A DNA stretch of 64,000 nt from CAZWAP01 sp964632005 (GTDB lineage: Bacteria; Planctomycetota; Phycisphaerae; Sedimentisphaerales; Anaerobacaceae): NCBI GenBank assembly GCA_964632005.1, contig CAZWAP010000010.1:1-64000 (forward strand). The letters run 5' to 3'. Positions 1 through 8,023 of this stretch are shown here, piece by piece. Every line of letters starts with the position of its first letter. The first letter of the stretch is position 1. A model generated the notes under the pieces. It had not been told where the DNA came from. It was given only the letters and a program-made list of their open reading frames with translations, and made no database searches. Both the position numbers and the translations under genes were made by a program.

Positions 1-112
1 AAAAGATGGATTCTGAGCTCACACCTGACTGTGGCACTAGCGCCCATCCAGAATAGTATAATAGTATCGGCTTCGGGCGTTAACCCGGTGGTCGAAAGCT
101 GGGTGTTTATAG

Positions 113-140
113 CCGGGAGAGGCGTGCCTCTCCCGGTTTT
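113..140 (+). terminator. Rho-independent terminator of a gene lying left of the window
   Basis: An 11-bp perfect stem, CCGGGAGAGGC (113-123) with GCCTCTCCCGG (126-136) and a 2-base loop, is followed by TTTTATTATTATT. The T tract lies only on the plus-strand side, so it ends a plus-strand transcript entering from the left. Upstream, one plus frame stops at 14-16 and another at 54-56; either could be the tail of that gene, but too little is visible to identify it. Confidence 0.85.
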
Positions 141-212
141 ATTATTATTATTCCGCCTTGCGGACCGCTGCCTACCGAGAAGGGGGTGGTGGCCAAAGGG
201 CAGCGGCGCACC

Positions 213-244
213 AAAAAAGGCCTTAAGCACAATGCTTTAAGGCC
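213..244 (-). terminator. Rho-independent terminator after the small ORF at 276-482
   Basis: Read on the minus strand, a GGCCTTAAAGCA / TGCTTAAGGCC stem (plus positions 219-244, one bulged base, 3-base loop) is followed by six Ts (plus-strand A run 213-218). It lies about 30 bases past the stop of the minus-strand small gene at 276, which supports that gene being transcribed. Confidence 0.8.
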
Positions 245-275
245 CATCGGTTCGTTTCAGGAATCTTGTAACAGA

Positions 276-482
276 TCAACACGTCAAGCAAGAGACTTTT
301 GAAGTGTTCCAGGGCCGATAAGGCGGCGGCCTGATACGCAGGGGGCACATTGGTGTGCTCAGAAGAGCCTGCTGCCCTGCCGGTGGATACTCAATGGTGC
401 GCTTTTGGTCCGGCGAACTCCAGAGAACGCCGATTCCCAGGAACAACCAGAGCATCAGCACCGGAGACTTCCTTGCTTCCAT
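276..482 (-). CDS. small secreted or membrane-anchored protein of unknown function
   Basis: A 68-residue protein that I do not recognise. Its N-terminus (MEARKSPVLMLWLFLGIGVLW) has a short positive stretch and then about 13 hydrophobic residues, so a signal peptide or membrane anchor is likely. The rest is Pro/Arg-rich with cysteines near the C-terminus. In favour of a real gene: a GGGAG ribosome binding site about 8 bases before the ATG at 482, and a good intrinsic terminator about 30 bases after the stop. Against: no recognisable homologue and an atypical C-terminal composition. It stands alone, downstream of ispA on the same strand and 305 bases away. Confidence 0.5.
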   Translation of the reverse strand: MEARKSPVLMLWLFLGIGVLWSSPDQKRTIEYPPAGQQALLSTPMCPLRIRPPPYRPWNTSKVSCLTC

Positions 483-787
483 AGCGTATCTCCCGAAAAA
501 TGCACTTGGTTGTATCGGCCTGAACGTGCTTTTTTCGTTAGTCCGGTTCTGCCTTTTTCTCTGTAAGGCTACGGGTCAAATTTCTTGGACCGTGTTGGCG
601 GATATCACGTCTCTGGGGCGCCCAAGGCAAGCAGGTCGCGGGCGTGCGTCCGTGGGATGGGCGTTTTCAGTACTGATATGGCCGTATGGGCCCTACGTGC
701 GTGGGCCCAAGAGGTCTGCTCGGCAAGAAGCGGGCTCGCAAGAGCCTGGGGAGGACGGAACCTTCCGGGTTGAGGTTCGGGCGGGGT
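483..787. other. gap with no recognisable gene (305 bp)
   Basis: Lies between the ispA stop and the small gene at 482, both on the minus strand. It presumably holds the small gene's promoter; a TTACAG-17-GACTAA match on the minus strand is weak. A self-complementary GGGCCC occurs twice (688-693 and 703-708). I see no RNA gene or conserved ORF. Confidence 0.4.
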
Positions 788-1678
788 TTACTTAGTCCTT
801 TCCAGCAGTGCCCTGGCCAGGTGTCTGAGGTTATCCGCTGCCTGGCCGAACGGTTCCAGGGCCGCGATCGCCTCGTTGGCAAGGTCCCTCTCCAGCTGCC
901 TGGCCCTGTGAATGCCCACGACGGCCGGGTAGGTGCATTTGGCGGCCTTTTTGTCCTTGCCTGCGGTCTTGCCGAGTTGCTCGCTGGAGGCACTTATGTC
1001 GAGGATGTCGTCGGCAATTTGAAAACCCAGTCCGATCTTCAAGCCGTAACGCGAGAGGCACTCAATTTGCTGGTTGGTGGCGCCGCCGCAAATAGCTCCC
1101 ATCACAGCCGAACATCGAAACATTTTTGCCGTCTTATTGACGTGAATATACTCTACCATTTCCCTGTTGGGGGTGGCGTTTTCGGCGCTGAGGTCGGCCA
1201 TCTGGCCGGCGAGCATACCCGAGGGGCCGGCATCTACCGCGAGTTGCCCGATCAGGCGTACGGCGAGGCTGGCATCATCTATCTGTCTTGCCAGGAGCTC
1301 GAAGGCAAGGGTCAGGAGCGCATCGCCTGCCAGGATAGCGGTCGCCTCGCTGAAGGCCTTATGACAGGTGGGCATCCCGCGTCGAAGGTCGTCGTTATCC
1401 ATCGCCGGCAGGTCGTCGTGGATGAGCGAATAGGTGTGTACCATTTCGACCGCTGCGGCGGCAATCTCCGCATTTCGGTTGATCCGCCCGCTAACAAGCT
1501 CGCAGCACCAGAGCAGGAGGGCGGATCGCACGCGTTTGCCCGGGGCCTCCAGCGTATATCGCATTGGCTCGGCCAGGTCCTTGTGTATCTGTGGCCGGCT
1601 TGCTAAGACGCGTCGCAAAACGGCATTGACAAATTCTGCGGTCGCGCTTAATTGAGAACTGATGTAGGTATCGTGCAT
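788..1678 (-). CDS. ispA: polyprenyl (farnesyl/geranylgeranyl) diphosphate synthase
   Basis: Condenses isopentenyl diphosphate with allylic diphosphates to give C15-C20 prenyl chains for quinones, carotenoids and lipid carriers; cytosolic. The 296-residue length is normal for the family. Visible motifs are GKRVRSALLLW near residue 48, the first aspartate-rich motif DDLPAMDNDD (two DDxxxxD metal ligands), a GDALL segment, and the second aspartate-rich motif FQIADDILD around residue 220. Chain length cannot be read with confidence, although the four residues between the aspartates of the first motif fit bacterial FPP synthases. The ATG at 1678 has no clear Shine-Dalgarno sequence. It is divergent from miaA, 134 bp away, which also uses a prenyl diphosphate (DMAPP). 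Confidence 0.93.
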   Translation of the reverse strand: MHDTYISSQLSATAEFVNAVLRRVLASRPQIHKDLAEPMRYTLEAPGKRVRSALLLWCCELVSGRINRNAEIAAAAVEMVHTYSLIHDDLPAMDNDDLRRGMPTCHKAFSEATAILAGDALLTLAFELLARQIDDASLAVRLIGQLAVDAGPSGMLAGQMADLSAENATPNREMVEYIHVNKTAKMFRCSAVMGAICGGATNQQIECLSRYGLKIGLGFQIADDILDISASSEQLGKTAGKDKKAAKCTYPAVVGIHRARQLERDLANEAIAALEPFGQAADNLRHLARALLERTK

Positions 1679-1812
1679 CGGATGTACCGCGTTCGCGATG
1701 AGTACCGAACCTGGCCCGGCCCTGCCGAATAACCGGGTTCCGGGGCGTACAGTTAACGTTTCAGGGCTAATAATAAACCGGGATCAACGTATAGTAAAGC
1801 CCGAACTATAAA

Positions 1813-2736
1813 ATGATTCTGATCATTGGCGTTACCGCATCCGGCAAAGGGCGTCTGGCCTTCGACCTTGCCCGGCGGACCGGCGCTGAAATCATCAGTG
1901 TCGACTCGATGAAGATATACCGGGGAATGGACATCGGCACCGCCAAGCCGCCCAAGGAGGCGCGTCGGACGGTCAGGTACCATATGATCGACGTTGTCGA
2001 GCCCAGCGATTCGTTCAGTGTTGCTGCCTTCCTCGACGGCGCGCTGGAGGCCATACGCCAGATCAAGGCTCGCAACAGGCCCGTTATTGCGGTGGGCGGC
2101 ACCGCGTTGTACATAAAGGCCCTGCTGTACGGCCTTTTCGAAGGGCCGGGTTGCGATGAGCAAATCCGCGCGGGACTCCGGGAACAGGCGAGGACCGCCG
2201 GCCTGGACGAGCTGTACGACCGGCTGGCCTTGGTCGACCCAGCTGCGGCCCGGCGAATACATCGGAACGACGCGAGGCGCATAATCCGCGCGCTGGAGGT
2301 TTACGAGCTGACGGGGAAACCTATCTCGAGCTTCCAGCGCCAGTGGGACAAGGAGCACGCGGAGCACGAGTGGACGATCATCGGCCTGCGTCGCGACAAG
2401 GCCGACCAGAGCAGTCGAATCAACGCCAGGGCGAGGAAAATGGTCGAGGCTGGCCTCATCGATGAGGTAGCCTCGCTGCTGGCCGGTGAAAAACCTCTGA
2501 GCGGGCAGGCACGATGCGCTATCGGGTACGCCGAGATAATCCAGTACCTGGCCGGCAATATCGACCTCGACAAGGCCGTGGAACTGATAAAGAAGAACAC
2601 GCGTCGGCTGGCAAAGAGTCAACGCACCTGGTTCAAGAGGTTCAAGAACGTCAAGTGGCTGGACATCGGGGCCGACGAATCCGACGAGCAGGTTCTCGGC
2701 CGGACCGAAACGCTGCTGGCGGAGGTGCAGGGGTAA
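1813..2736 (+). CDS. miaA: tRNA dimethylallyltransferase
   Basis: Transfers a dimethylallyl group from DMAPP to N6 of A37 in tRNAs that read UNN codons. The 307-residue protein starts with the P-loop GVTASGKG, followed by SVDSMKIYRGMDIGTAK and YHMIDVVEP, and it ends with the tRNA-contact segment RRLAKSQRTWFKRF. All are diagnostic for MiaA. The last P-loop residue is Gly rather than the usual Ser/Thr, a small deviation. No Shine-Dalgarno sequence is visible before the ATG; a TATAGT box at 1790-1795 would give a leader of only about 10 bases. The gene is convergent with the ATP-cone gene. Confidence 0.95.
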   Translation: MILIIGVTASGKGRLAFDLARRTGAEIISVDSMKIYRGMDIGTAKPPKEARRTVRYHMIDVVEPSDSFSVAAFLDGALEAIRQIKARNRPVIAVGGTALYIKALLYGLFEGPGCDEQIRAGLREQARTAGLDELYDRLALVDPAAARRIHRNDARRIIRALEVYELTGKPISSFQRQWDKEHAEHEWTIIGLRRDKADQSSRINARARKMVEAGLIDEVASLLAGEKPLSGQARCAIGYAEIIQYLAGNIDLDKAVELIKKNTRRLAKSQRTWFKRFKNVKWLDIGADESDEQVLGRTETLLAEVQG

Positions 2737-2772
2737 CGGGTTATCTGCCGGCGTGGCGAAAAATCGAGAAGC

Positions 2773-3354
2773 TCACACAGTCTGCAATTGTTCCCGGGCA
2801 CGCAGTACGGCCGCAGCATCGCCTAATACAAGCTGCTTTATAAGGCTGGCGGGCACGAGAGTAATGCCCATACCCAAGACCTTTTCTTCCACCATAGAAG
2901 CGATCGTTCTTGCGGTCTGCCGGGAGAGAGAGTGCTTGGTTGTCAGATCGCTGACGATCACAGACTTGTTCCAGCGGTCTCTGCTTGCGGGCGCATCGTC
3001 GCCCGCGAGCGCCTCTGCATCCGTCAACTCTCGCATATCGACTCTGACCACCTGGATTCGCGAACGCTTGACTCGGCGTTCAAAGTGATAGTCGCTCAGG
3101 GCTGTTGCGGCGTCCTCGTGCCCTGTGGAGGCGAGCACTGCCTGAATTACCGAGAAGATCTCGCTGCTGGTAACTTCGCGACCTTTCTGTCTGCTATAGA
3201 GATAGAATGTTACTACCTCTGCAAGCTGCTCGGCAATAAACGTGTCGGCCTGGCCGACGCTGGCCAGGGCATTGCTGATGGTCCCCATCACCTTCGTGTG
3301 AAGGTACTGCTCCACGGAGCCATCTTCCTTTATGACTTTGAGTTGTGTCCGCAT
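2773..3354 (-). CDS. stand-alone ATP-cone protein linked to nrdR
   Basis: A 193-residue protein. Residues 1-95 form an ATP-cone, the nucleotide-sensing module of ribonucleotide reductases and NrdR: note IKEDGSVEQYLHTKVMGTISNAL and the end SDYHFERRVKRSRIQVVRV. The C-terminal part (WNKSVIVSDL...TARTIASMVEEKVLGMGITLV) resembles the second helical module in front of some anaerobic or class II reductases, but no reductase domain follows. The ATG at 3354 is preferred over an upstream TTG because GGAGG and AAGGA lie just before it. The gene follows nrdR on the same strand after 115 bp, so the two probably share a transcript. Possible roles are a co-regulator or nucleotide-sensing partner of NrdR, or a reductase remnant; this is inference. 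Confidence 0.8.
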   Translation of the reverse strand: MRTQLKVIKEDGSVEQYLHTKVMGTISNALASVGQADTFIAEQLAEVVTFYLYSRQKGREVTSSEIFSVIQAVLASTGHEDAATALSDYHFERRVKRSRIQVVRVDMRELTDAEALAGDDAPASRDRWNKSVIVSDLTTKHSLSRQTARTIASMVEEKVLGMGITLVPASLIKQLVLGDAAAVLRAREQLQTV

Positions 3355-3469
3355 CTGTCCTTTTTGCCTCCGTGCAAACAACGGCGAACGAAGAGACCGA
3401 TTGCCTTATTCATCTATCCGCCTGCTTCGGCGCGAAACATACGCTCAGTCAATGCGCGGGTTGTGGTCT

Positions 3470-3961
3470 TTAGTCTTCAAACAACGTTGGCTGGCCGAAA
3501 GGCTCGGCCCGTTCAATGATCTCGCTTACCTCCTTAATCAACTGGCCGGCGTCCCTGAAGTCACGGTAAACACTGGCAAAACGGATGTACGCCACCTTGT
3601 CGACCTTTCCAAGCTGCTCCATCACGCTTTCACCGATAAAAGCCGAGCTGACTTCCCTGTCGAAATTCCGAAAGATTTTCTCTTCGACCCTGTCTGCGAT
3701 CTGCTGAATCTGCTCTGCGGAAACGGGCCGCTTGTAACAGGCCTTCTGCAAGCCTCCGATTACCTTGTCCCTATCATAGGGGACCCTCGATTTGTCTTTC
3801 TTTACCACCCAGAGTTTGAAGCTATCGCCGATCTTCTCGTAGGTGGTAAAGCGTTTCTTGCATGCCAGGCACTGTCGACGGCGCCTGATAACCCGCCCGC
3901 CCTCGCTCGAACGCGAATCGATCACCCTATCCCGGTCTTCCTTGCAAAAGGGACATCTCAT
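3470..3961 (-). CDS. nrdR: transcriptional repressor NrdR
   Basis: Regulates ribonucleotide reductase genes by binding NrdR boxes in an ATP/dATP-dependent oligomeric state. The 163-residue length is typical. The N-terminal zinc ribbon has C3-P-F-C6 and C31-L-A-C34, with the arginine-rich DNA-contact stretch VIRRRRQC between. The ATP-cone follows (LWVVKKDKSRVPYDRDKVIGGL, then AYIRFASVYRDF). An AGGACGAG sequence precedes the ATG. The next gene downstream also consists of an ATP-cone, an unusual pairing. No reductase gene is present in the window. Confidence 0.96.
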   Translation of the reverse strand: MRCPFCKEDRDRVIDSRSSEGGRVIRRRRQCLACKKRFTTYEKIGDSFKLWVVKKDKSRVPYDRDKVIGGLQKACYKRPVSAEQIQQIADRVEEKIFRNFDREVSSAFIGESVMEQLGKVDKVAYIRFASVYRDFRDAGQLIKEVSEIIERAEPFGQPTLFED

Positions 3962-4148
3962 CTGTCAACTCGTCCTGCGTGTTAGCACATCGGGGCCCCA
4001 TCTGCTCCCAAAAGCGTTCCGCAGCCGAGACAGCACTCGACTAACACCCAGCCCGCCAGGTGCGGCAACCCGCGGGATAACCTCATCGCAGTTCAACAGA
4101 ATAACACCACATCTGGGCTACGGTCTGATTATAAGGACAAGATGTTGT

Positions 4149-4223
4149 ATGTCAAAGAAATTTTCGTCGCGTGAATCACAATTGCTGCTGGCCGTGTGGG
4201 TCTTGCTTATCGGTTGCTCCTAA
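4149..4223 (+). CDS. doubtful 24-residue hydrophobic peptide
   Basis: MSKKFSSRESQ followed by a hydrophobic run ending LLIGCS and then TAA. It looks like a signal or lipoprotein leader that stops right after the lipobox-like cysteine. It could be a tiny membrane peptide or the broken start of a lost lipoprotein. The stop overlaps the ccmF stop (4220) by 4 bases in convergent orientation. A TTATAA box lies about 20 bases upstream and AAGGA 13 bases before the ATG, which is too far for a good ribosome binding site. Low confidence. The rest of the 258-bp stretch between nrdR and ccmF shows nothing else. Confidence 0.2.
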   Translation: MSKKFSSRESQLLLAVWVLLIGCS

Positions 4224-6172
4224 CCGGTCTGCTCGTATGGGCTCGGCTGGCGGCGATTTACGGGGGCCGGGCTGATCGGGCAGCCGGCTTCAAAGACCGC
4301 CAAAGCCGTGCCGGCCAGAGTGAGCACCGCTCCAAACCACACCCAGAACATAAACGGCCGCCTACTGGCGGTTATCACAACCTGGCCATCCGGCCTTTCT
4401 CCGTCGAACGTGATGACGATGTCCTCCAGCAGTCCGGCTGCGACGGCGGCCCGGGACCTGGTCATCGCCCGGCGGGCGAAGCTGCGTGTTTCCCGGTGTG
4501 GCCAGAGCGTTACGGAGGTATGGCCTTTGCTGACGACGATATTCGGCCCGGCCTTTTCCGCGCCGCCGGCGTCTTGGGTCTTGAACGATTCGTACTCGAG
4601 CTGCCAACCGCCGAGCATCACTCGGGCGCCCTCGCGCAGCGGCGTGCGGATACTCTGCTGCCCGGCCGCAAGACGCGCCGCTACCACGAGCAACACAACC
4701 CCGATATGCGCGATGTTTCCTCCAATCTTAGCGTGGGTTCTGAGGCAGTGTACAAGCCTGATCAGCCCCTCCACAAAACTGAAGAGACCAAGCCCACAGG
4801 TCAGACTTGTCAAGAAAGGCAGCGCGGTCACCCTCAGGAGAATCCCGAGGCACAGTATTCCGGCGGCAGATCCGGCCAGCGCCGGCAGAAAAGAGCCGCC
4901 GGGCCTGTGGGCCAAGTCGATGGCCATGTACAACCCGAGAACGAACAAGAGGCCTACGGCTACCAGGGAGAGCACGCTGCGACAAAATGAACCTGTCGGC
5001 ACGGAAAGCGCAGTGGAGCTCGTGACGGCGCGGAGGATTCCGGGCAGCAATGCGGCCGTGCCGATAACGGCGGCAGTTCCGGCAAAGCCGACGTTTGCCC
5101 AGGACAGTATCCGGCCCTTCTCAAGCCCGACGGCGCTCTCTGGTCGCGGTATTGTCGAACCGGCCCCCAGCGTCTTGGCCATGCACAGCAGCCACAGCAG
5201 TAAAGACGAGATTCCGAGGCTCAGAAGCCCGCCGGCTATGGTACTCCAACCGAAGCTGTGCACCGACCTGAACAGATCGCTTGAAGCGACAAACCCCACA
5301 AACAAGCACGCGACAAACGGCAACGGCCCGGTGGCCAGCGTCCAGAGTCTGAATCTATCGCCCAGCCCGGTTGCATTCAGGCTGTGCAGCGCCACCACGG
5401 CGCACAGCAGGGGCACAAGGGATAAGTTCTGCAGAGGGTCCCAGGCCCAGTAGCCGCCCCAGCCGGCCTGCGTGTAGGCCCAGCGTGCCCCCGTTACTAT
5501 CCCCAGTGCGAGAAAACCAATCCCTGCCAGGAGCCATTTGCGCAATGAACGGTAAAACGTGGCATCCTCGGAGCATTCTGTGAAAACCGAGGCCACCACC
5601 ACGACAAACGGTACCAACAGGGCCGAGTAGGCGATAAAGAACGCCGGTGGATGCACAAGCAACCAGGAATTCTGCAGTGCAGGCTGGAGTCCGGCGCCGT
5701 CGGCCGGCTTCTGGAGGCTCGGCGCAAAGGGCTTAGCGACCAGGACCACAACCAACGCAAAGCCCAGGCAGATGATCGCCCCGATTATCATCGCCGCGGC
5801 GTTGAATGCCGAGCCGTCGCTCTTGAGCGTCACCAGCCACAGAGCGAAGACCACCACTGTGCAGACCGACCACAGCAGAAGCGAGCCCGGCGGACCCGCC
5901 CAGACCGCGGCGACCTTGTAGGCAAAGGCCAGGCCTTGCGAGCTGTGTTGCGCGACCGCCGAGATGGAAAAGTCATCCGACAAGAAGGCCCTTATGAGGA
6001 GATCCAGAACGGCGATCGACAGTCCTGCCGCAATGAAGATCAATCCCTTAGCAGCCAGCAACAACCGCGAAGCTGCCTTTGGGTCTGACTTCAGTGCGGC
6101 CGCACCCGTAATAGCGGCGGCGCCGCAACAGGCACAAATTGCCACCAGAAACCAGTCTGCAAAGCCGCCCAT
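4220..6172 (-). CDS. ccmF: cytochrome c-type biogenesis protein CcmF (heme lyase subunit)
   Basis: Inner-membrane protein of system I cytochrome c maturation that hands heme to apocytochrome c. The 650 residues match the usual 640-660. Many membrane helices are visible, the conserved WAGPPGSLLLW and LLVHPPAFFIAY segments occur early, and the tryptophan-rich WWD-type motif WGGYWAWDPLQN starts at residue 238. The C-terminal part carries a periplasmic domain and a last helix, as in the family. No ccmABCDE, ccmG or ccmH gene lies beside it, so the maturation genes must be dispersed. The start codon follows GGGTCTTTCGAT. A good TATAAT (plus ATTATA 6228-6233) lies upstream but without a convincing -35. 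Confidence 0.92.
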   Translation of the reverse strand: MGGFADWFLVAICACCGAAAITGAAALKSDPKAASRLLLAAKGLIFIAAGLSIAVLDLLIRAFLSDDFSISAVAQHSSQGLAFAYKVAAVWAGPPGSLLLWSVCTVVVFALWLVTLKSDGSAFNAAAMIIGAIICLGFALVVVLVAKPFAPSLQKPADGAGLQPALQNSWLLVHPPAFFIAYSALLVPFVVVVASVFTECSEDATFYRSLRKWLLAGIGFLALGIVTGARWAYTQAGWGGYWAWDPLQNLSLVPLLCAVVALHSLNATGLGDRFRLWTLATGPLPFVACLFVGFVASSDLFRSVHSFGWSTIAGGLLSLGISSLLLWLLCMAKTLGAGSTIPRPESAVGLEKGRILSWANVGFAGTAAVIGTAALLPGILRAVTSSTALSVPTGSFCRSVLSLVAVGLLFVLGLYMAIDLAHRPGGSFLPALAGSAAGILCLGILLRVTALPFLTSLTCGLGLFSFVEGLIRLVHCLRTHAKIGGNIAHIGVVLLVVAARLAAGQQSIRTPLREGARVMLGGWQLEYESFKTQDAGGAEKAGPNIVVSKGHTSVTLWPHRETRSFARRAMTRSRAAVAAGLLEDIVITFDGERPDGQVVITASRRPFMFWVWFGAVLTLAGTALAVFEAGCPISPAPVNRRQPSPYEQTG

Positions 6173-6468
6173 ATCGAAAGACCCAGCTTACGAAGCCAAC
6201 TTTCTCTAACTCTCGTCCAGCAAAATCATTATACTATCGCTTGTGTTCGACGGATATGGAAATTTCGAGCGCGCCGGGATGGATCGCCTCCAGCCGGGCA
6301 GGACGCGAAGTCGACGTCACGATGGGCTCCCCATCCGTCACTTGCTTTCCTGGGAGGTCGCCGTGGCAGAGCAGCGTGTCTTGACAGCCGTGATCCTGGG
6401 CCGGTAAGAACGAGCGGGTCGGCGTGGTGTTTTTTGCGTTTGAGGTTGAACGGACGAGGAGAATCGTT
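6173..6468. other. divergent control region between ccmF and the glycan locus (296 bp)
   Basis: Holds the promoters of ccmF (minus) and the sulfatase operon (plus). The clearest element is a minus-strand TATAAT at 6228-6233 about 55 bases upstream of the ccmF ATG. I could not pick out a convincing plus-strand promoter, nor any RNA or small gene. Confidence 0.4.
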
Positions 6469-7986
6469 ATGAACAGAATGAATCGAAGAGAGCTTATCAA
6501 AGCAGGGCTGGCCGGCGGCTCGGCCCTTGTGAGCAAGAACGTCTATGCCGCGGCCAAGGGTCGGTGCAAATACCCTAACGTGCTCTGGATTATGATGGAC
6601 GACGGCCGGGCGGACGCGGTGGGCTGCTACGGGAAATCGTGGGCCGCAACGCCGAATATGGACCAGCTTGCCCGCAGAGGCGTCCGCTTTGCCAAGGCCG
6701 TCGTGCAGAATCCCGTTTGCGTACCCTCCCGCAAATCGATGCAATCGGGGTACTATGCGCACAGGTGCGGCCCGATTGCCATGGGCAAGCCGGCAATCTC
6801 CCCCGGGCGGTACACGAAAAAGACCCGCGGCGACTTGCCCAATCTGCTCACCTACTGGAAGAAGGTCGGGATACAACCGGTCAATGTCGGCAAGATCCAC
6901 GCCTACAAACGAGACTGGCTCAATAAAGGGGATCGGCCGGCGCTGGTCGATTTCTTAGGGCGTCCGCGGGGCCCCCAGGCGGAGAAATACTTCGACGCCG
7001 CAGACTTCGAGTATAAGCCTGTCAACATCAAGACGCATCGCTGGATGATCGGGGGGGTCGTACCGTATCGGCCCGAGGACACCCAGACCTGGCGGCTCGG
7101 TGACCTGGGCGTGCAGACCCTCAAAGACCTTATCGCCGCCGAGCGTCCCTTCTTTTTGCGAGTGTCGTTCCACGCGCCCCATGTTCCCTGCCGGGTGCCG
7201 AAGGAATTCTTCATCGACCCGGCCAGGATCTCGCTGCCTGTGCCCAGCGAGGCCGAGCTGAACAGCAAGCCTCGCTTCGAGAGGGAGCAGCTTCGCATCT
7301 ATGCCGGCGGGCTCGACCTGACGGAAGAGCAGATCGGTACCTGCCGGGGGACCTACTACGGGATGGTCTCGCTGGTGGATGCGCAGGTCGGCAGGCTGGT
7401 TCGGGTGCTAAGAAGGGCGGGCCTGCTGGACAGCACCATCATCGCGATCAACTCCGACCAGGGTTTTCAGCTTGGTGAACACGGGCTGTGGAAGAAACGC
7501 GTGCTGTACGACCAGAACGTATGTGTTCCGTTCATCCTGAGTTGCCCCGGCCTGCTGCCGGCGGGCAGGGTCGTCACCGAGCCTGTAGAGATGATCGATT
7601 TTATCCCGACGCTGATGGAGCTGGCCGGCTTGAGCGTGCCCGAGCAAATAGACGGGCGGAGCCTGCTGCCGCTGATCCACGGTACGTGCAAGAACTGGCG
7701 CGGGGCGACCTTCTGCGAAATCGACCACAGCGCCTCGATGTACGAGGAGCTGCGGGGCCGAAGCGGCCGGCGGGTGATGGTGCGTACGAAAGACTGGAAG
7801 CTGATCTACTTTATGGATGAGCGCGTCGACGACAAAGACGGCGCGCTGTACAACCTCAAGGATGACCCGGAGGAAAAAGTGAACCTCTACGGCCAGCCGC
7901 AATACGCCGCCATAGTCAGCCGACTCGAAGAACTGGCCGAGAAATGGGACCAGGGGCGATTATCCAGGCCACCGAGAAGCCTCTGA
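6469..7986 (+). CDS. secreted sulfatase, iduronate-2-sulfatase-like
   Basis: Removes sulfate esters from a glycan; exported. 505 residues. The N-terminus NRRELIKAGLAGGSALV is a Tat-type leader. The metal-binding start LWIMMDDGRADAVGCYG is followed by the C84-V-P-S-R88 core, in which Cys84 would become formylglycine; no maturase (FGE or anSME) gene lies in the window. The later metal motif reads SDQGFQLGEHGLWKK, so Gln stands where family members usually have the His of DHG. The ATG at 6469 follows GAGGAG by 7 bases. First gene of a three-gene operon with 38 and 76 bp gaps. The exact substrate is unknown; the LGEHGLW segment points to the iduronate-2-sulfatase or choline-sulfatase branch. Confidence 0.9.
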   Translation: MNRMNRRELIKAGLAGGSALVSKNVYAAAKGRCKYPNVLWIMMDDGRADAVGCYGKSWAATPNMDQLARRGVRFAKAVVQNPVCVPSRKSMQSGYYAHRCGPIAMGKPAISPGRYTKKTRGDLPNLLTYWKKVGIQPVNVGKIHAYKRDWLNKGDRPALVDFLGRPRGPQAEKYFDAADFEYKPVNIKTHRWMIGGVVPYRPEDTQTWRLGDLGVQTLKDLIAAERPFFLRVSFHAPHVPCRVPKEFFIDPARISLPVPSEAELNSKPRFEREQLRIYAGGLDLTEEQIGTCRGTYYGMVSLVDAQVGRLVRVLRRAGLLDSTIIAINSDQGFQLGEHGLWKKRVLYDQNVCVPFILSCPGLLPAGRVVTEPVEMIDFIPTLMELAGLSVPEQIDGRSLLPLIHGTCKNWRGATFCEIDHSASMYEELRGRSGRRVMVRTKDWKLIYFMDERVDDKDGALYNLKDDPEEKVNLYGQPQYAAIVSRLEELAEKWDQGRLSRPPRSL

Positions 7987-8023
7987 CAATCATCGCAGCT
8001 ATCTCAAAAGAAGGGAACCTGGT

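Noticed and set aside
31..240. Open plus-strand frame through the first terminator
   Set aside because: It runs straight through the intrinsic terminator hairpin at 113-140 and has no ribosome binding site or family similarity; chance frame in GC-rich DNA.
688..708. Repeated GGGCCC near 690-708 as a possible hairpin
   Set aside because: Each copy is self-complementary, so no specific longer stem is needed; no T tract and no gene context.
686..1606. 306-codon open frame antisense to ispA
   Set aside because: Mirror of the ispA codon pattern; the minus-strand reading has all the prenyl-synthase motifs and the plus-strand reading has none.
1753..2622. 289-codon open frame antisense to miaA
   Set aside because: Shadow of miaA; no motif, no ribosome binding site.
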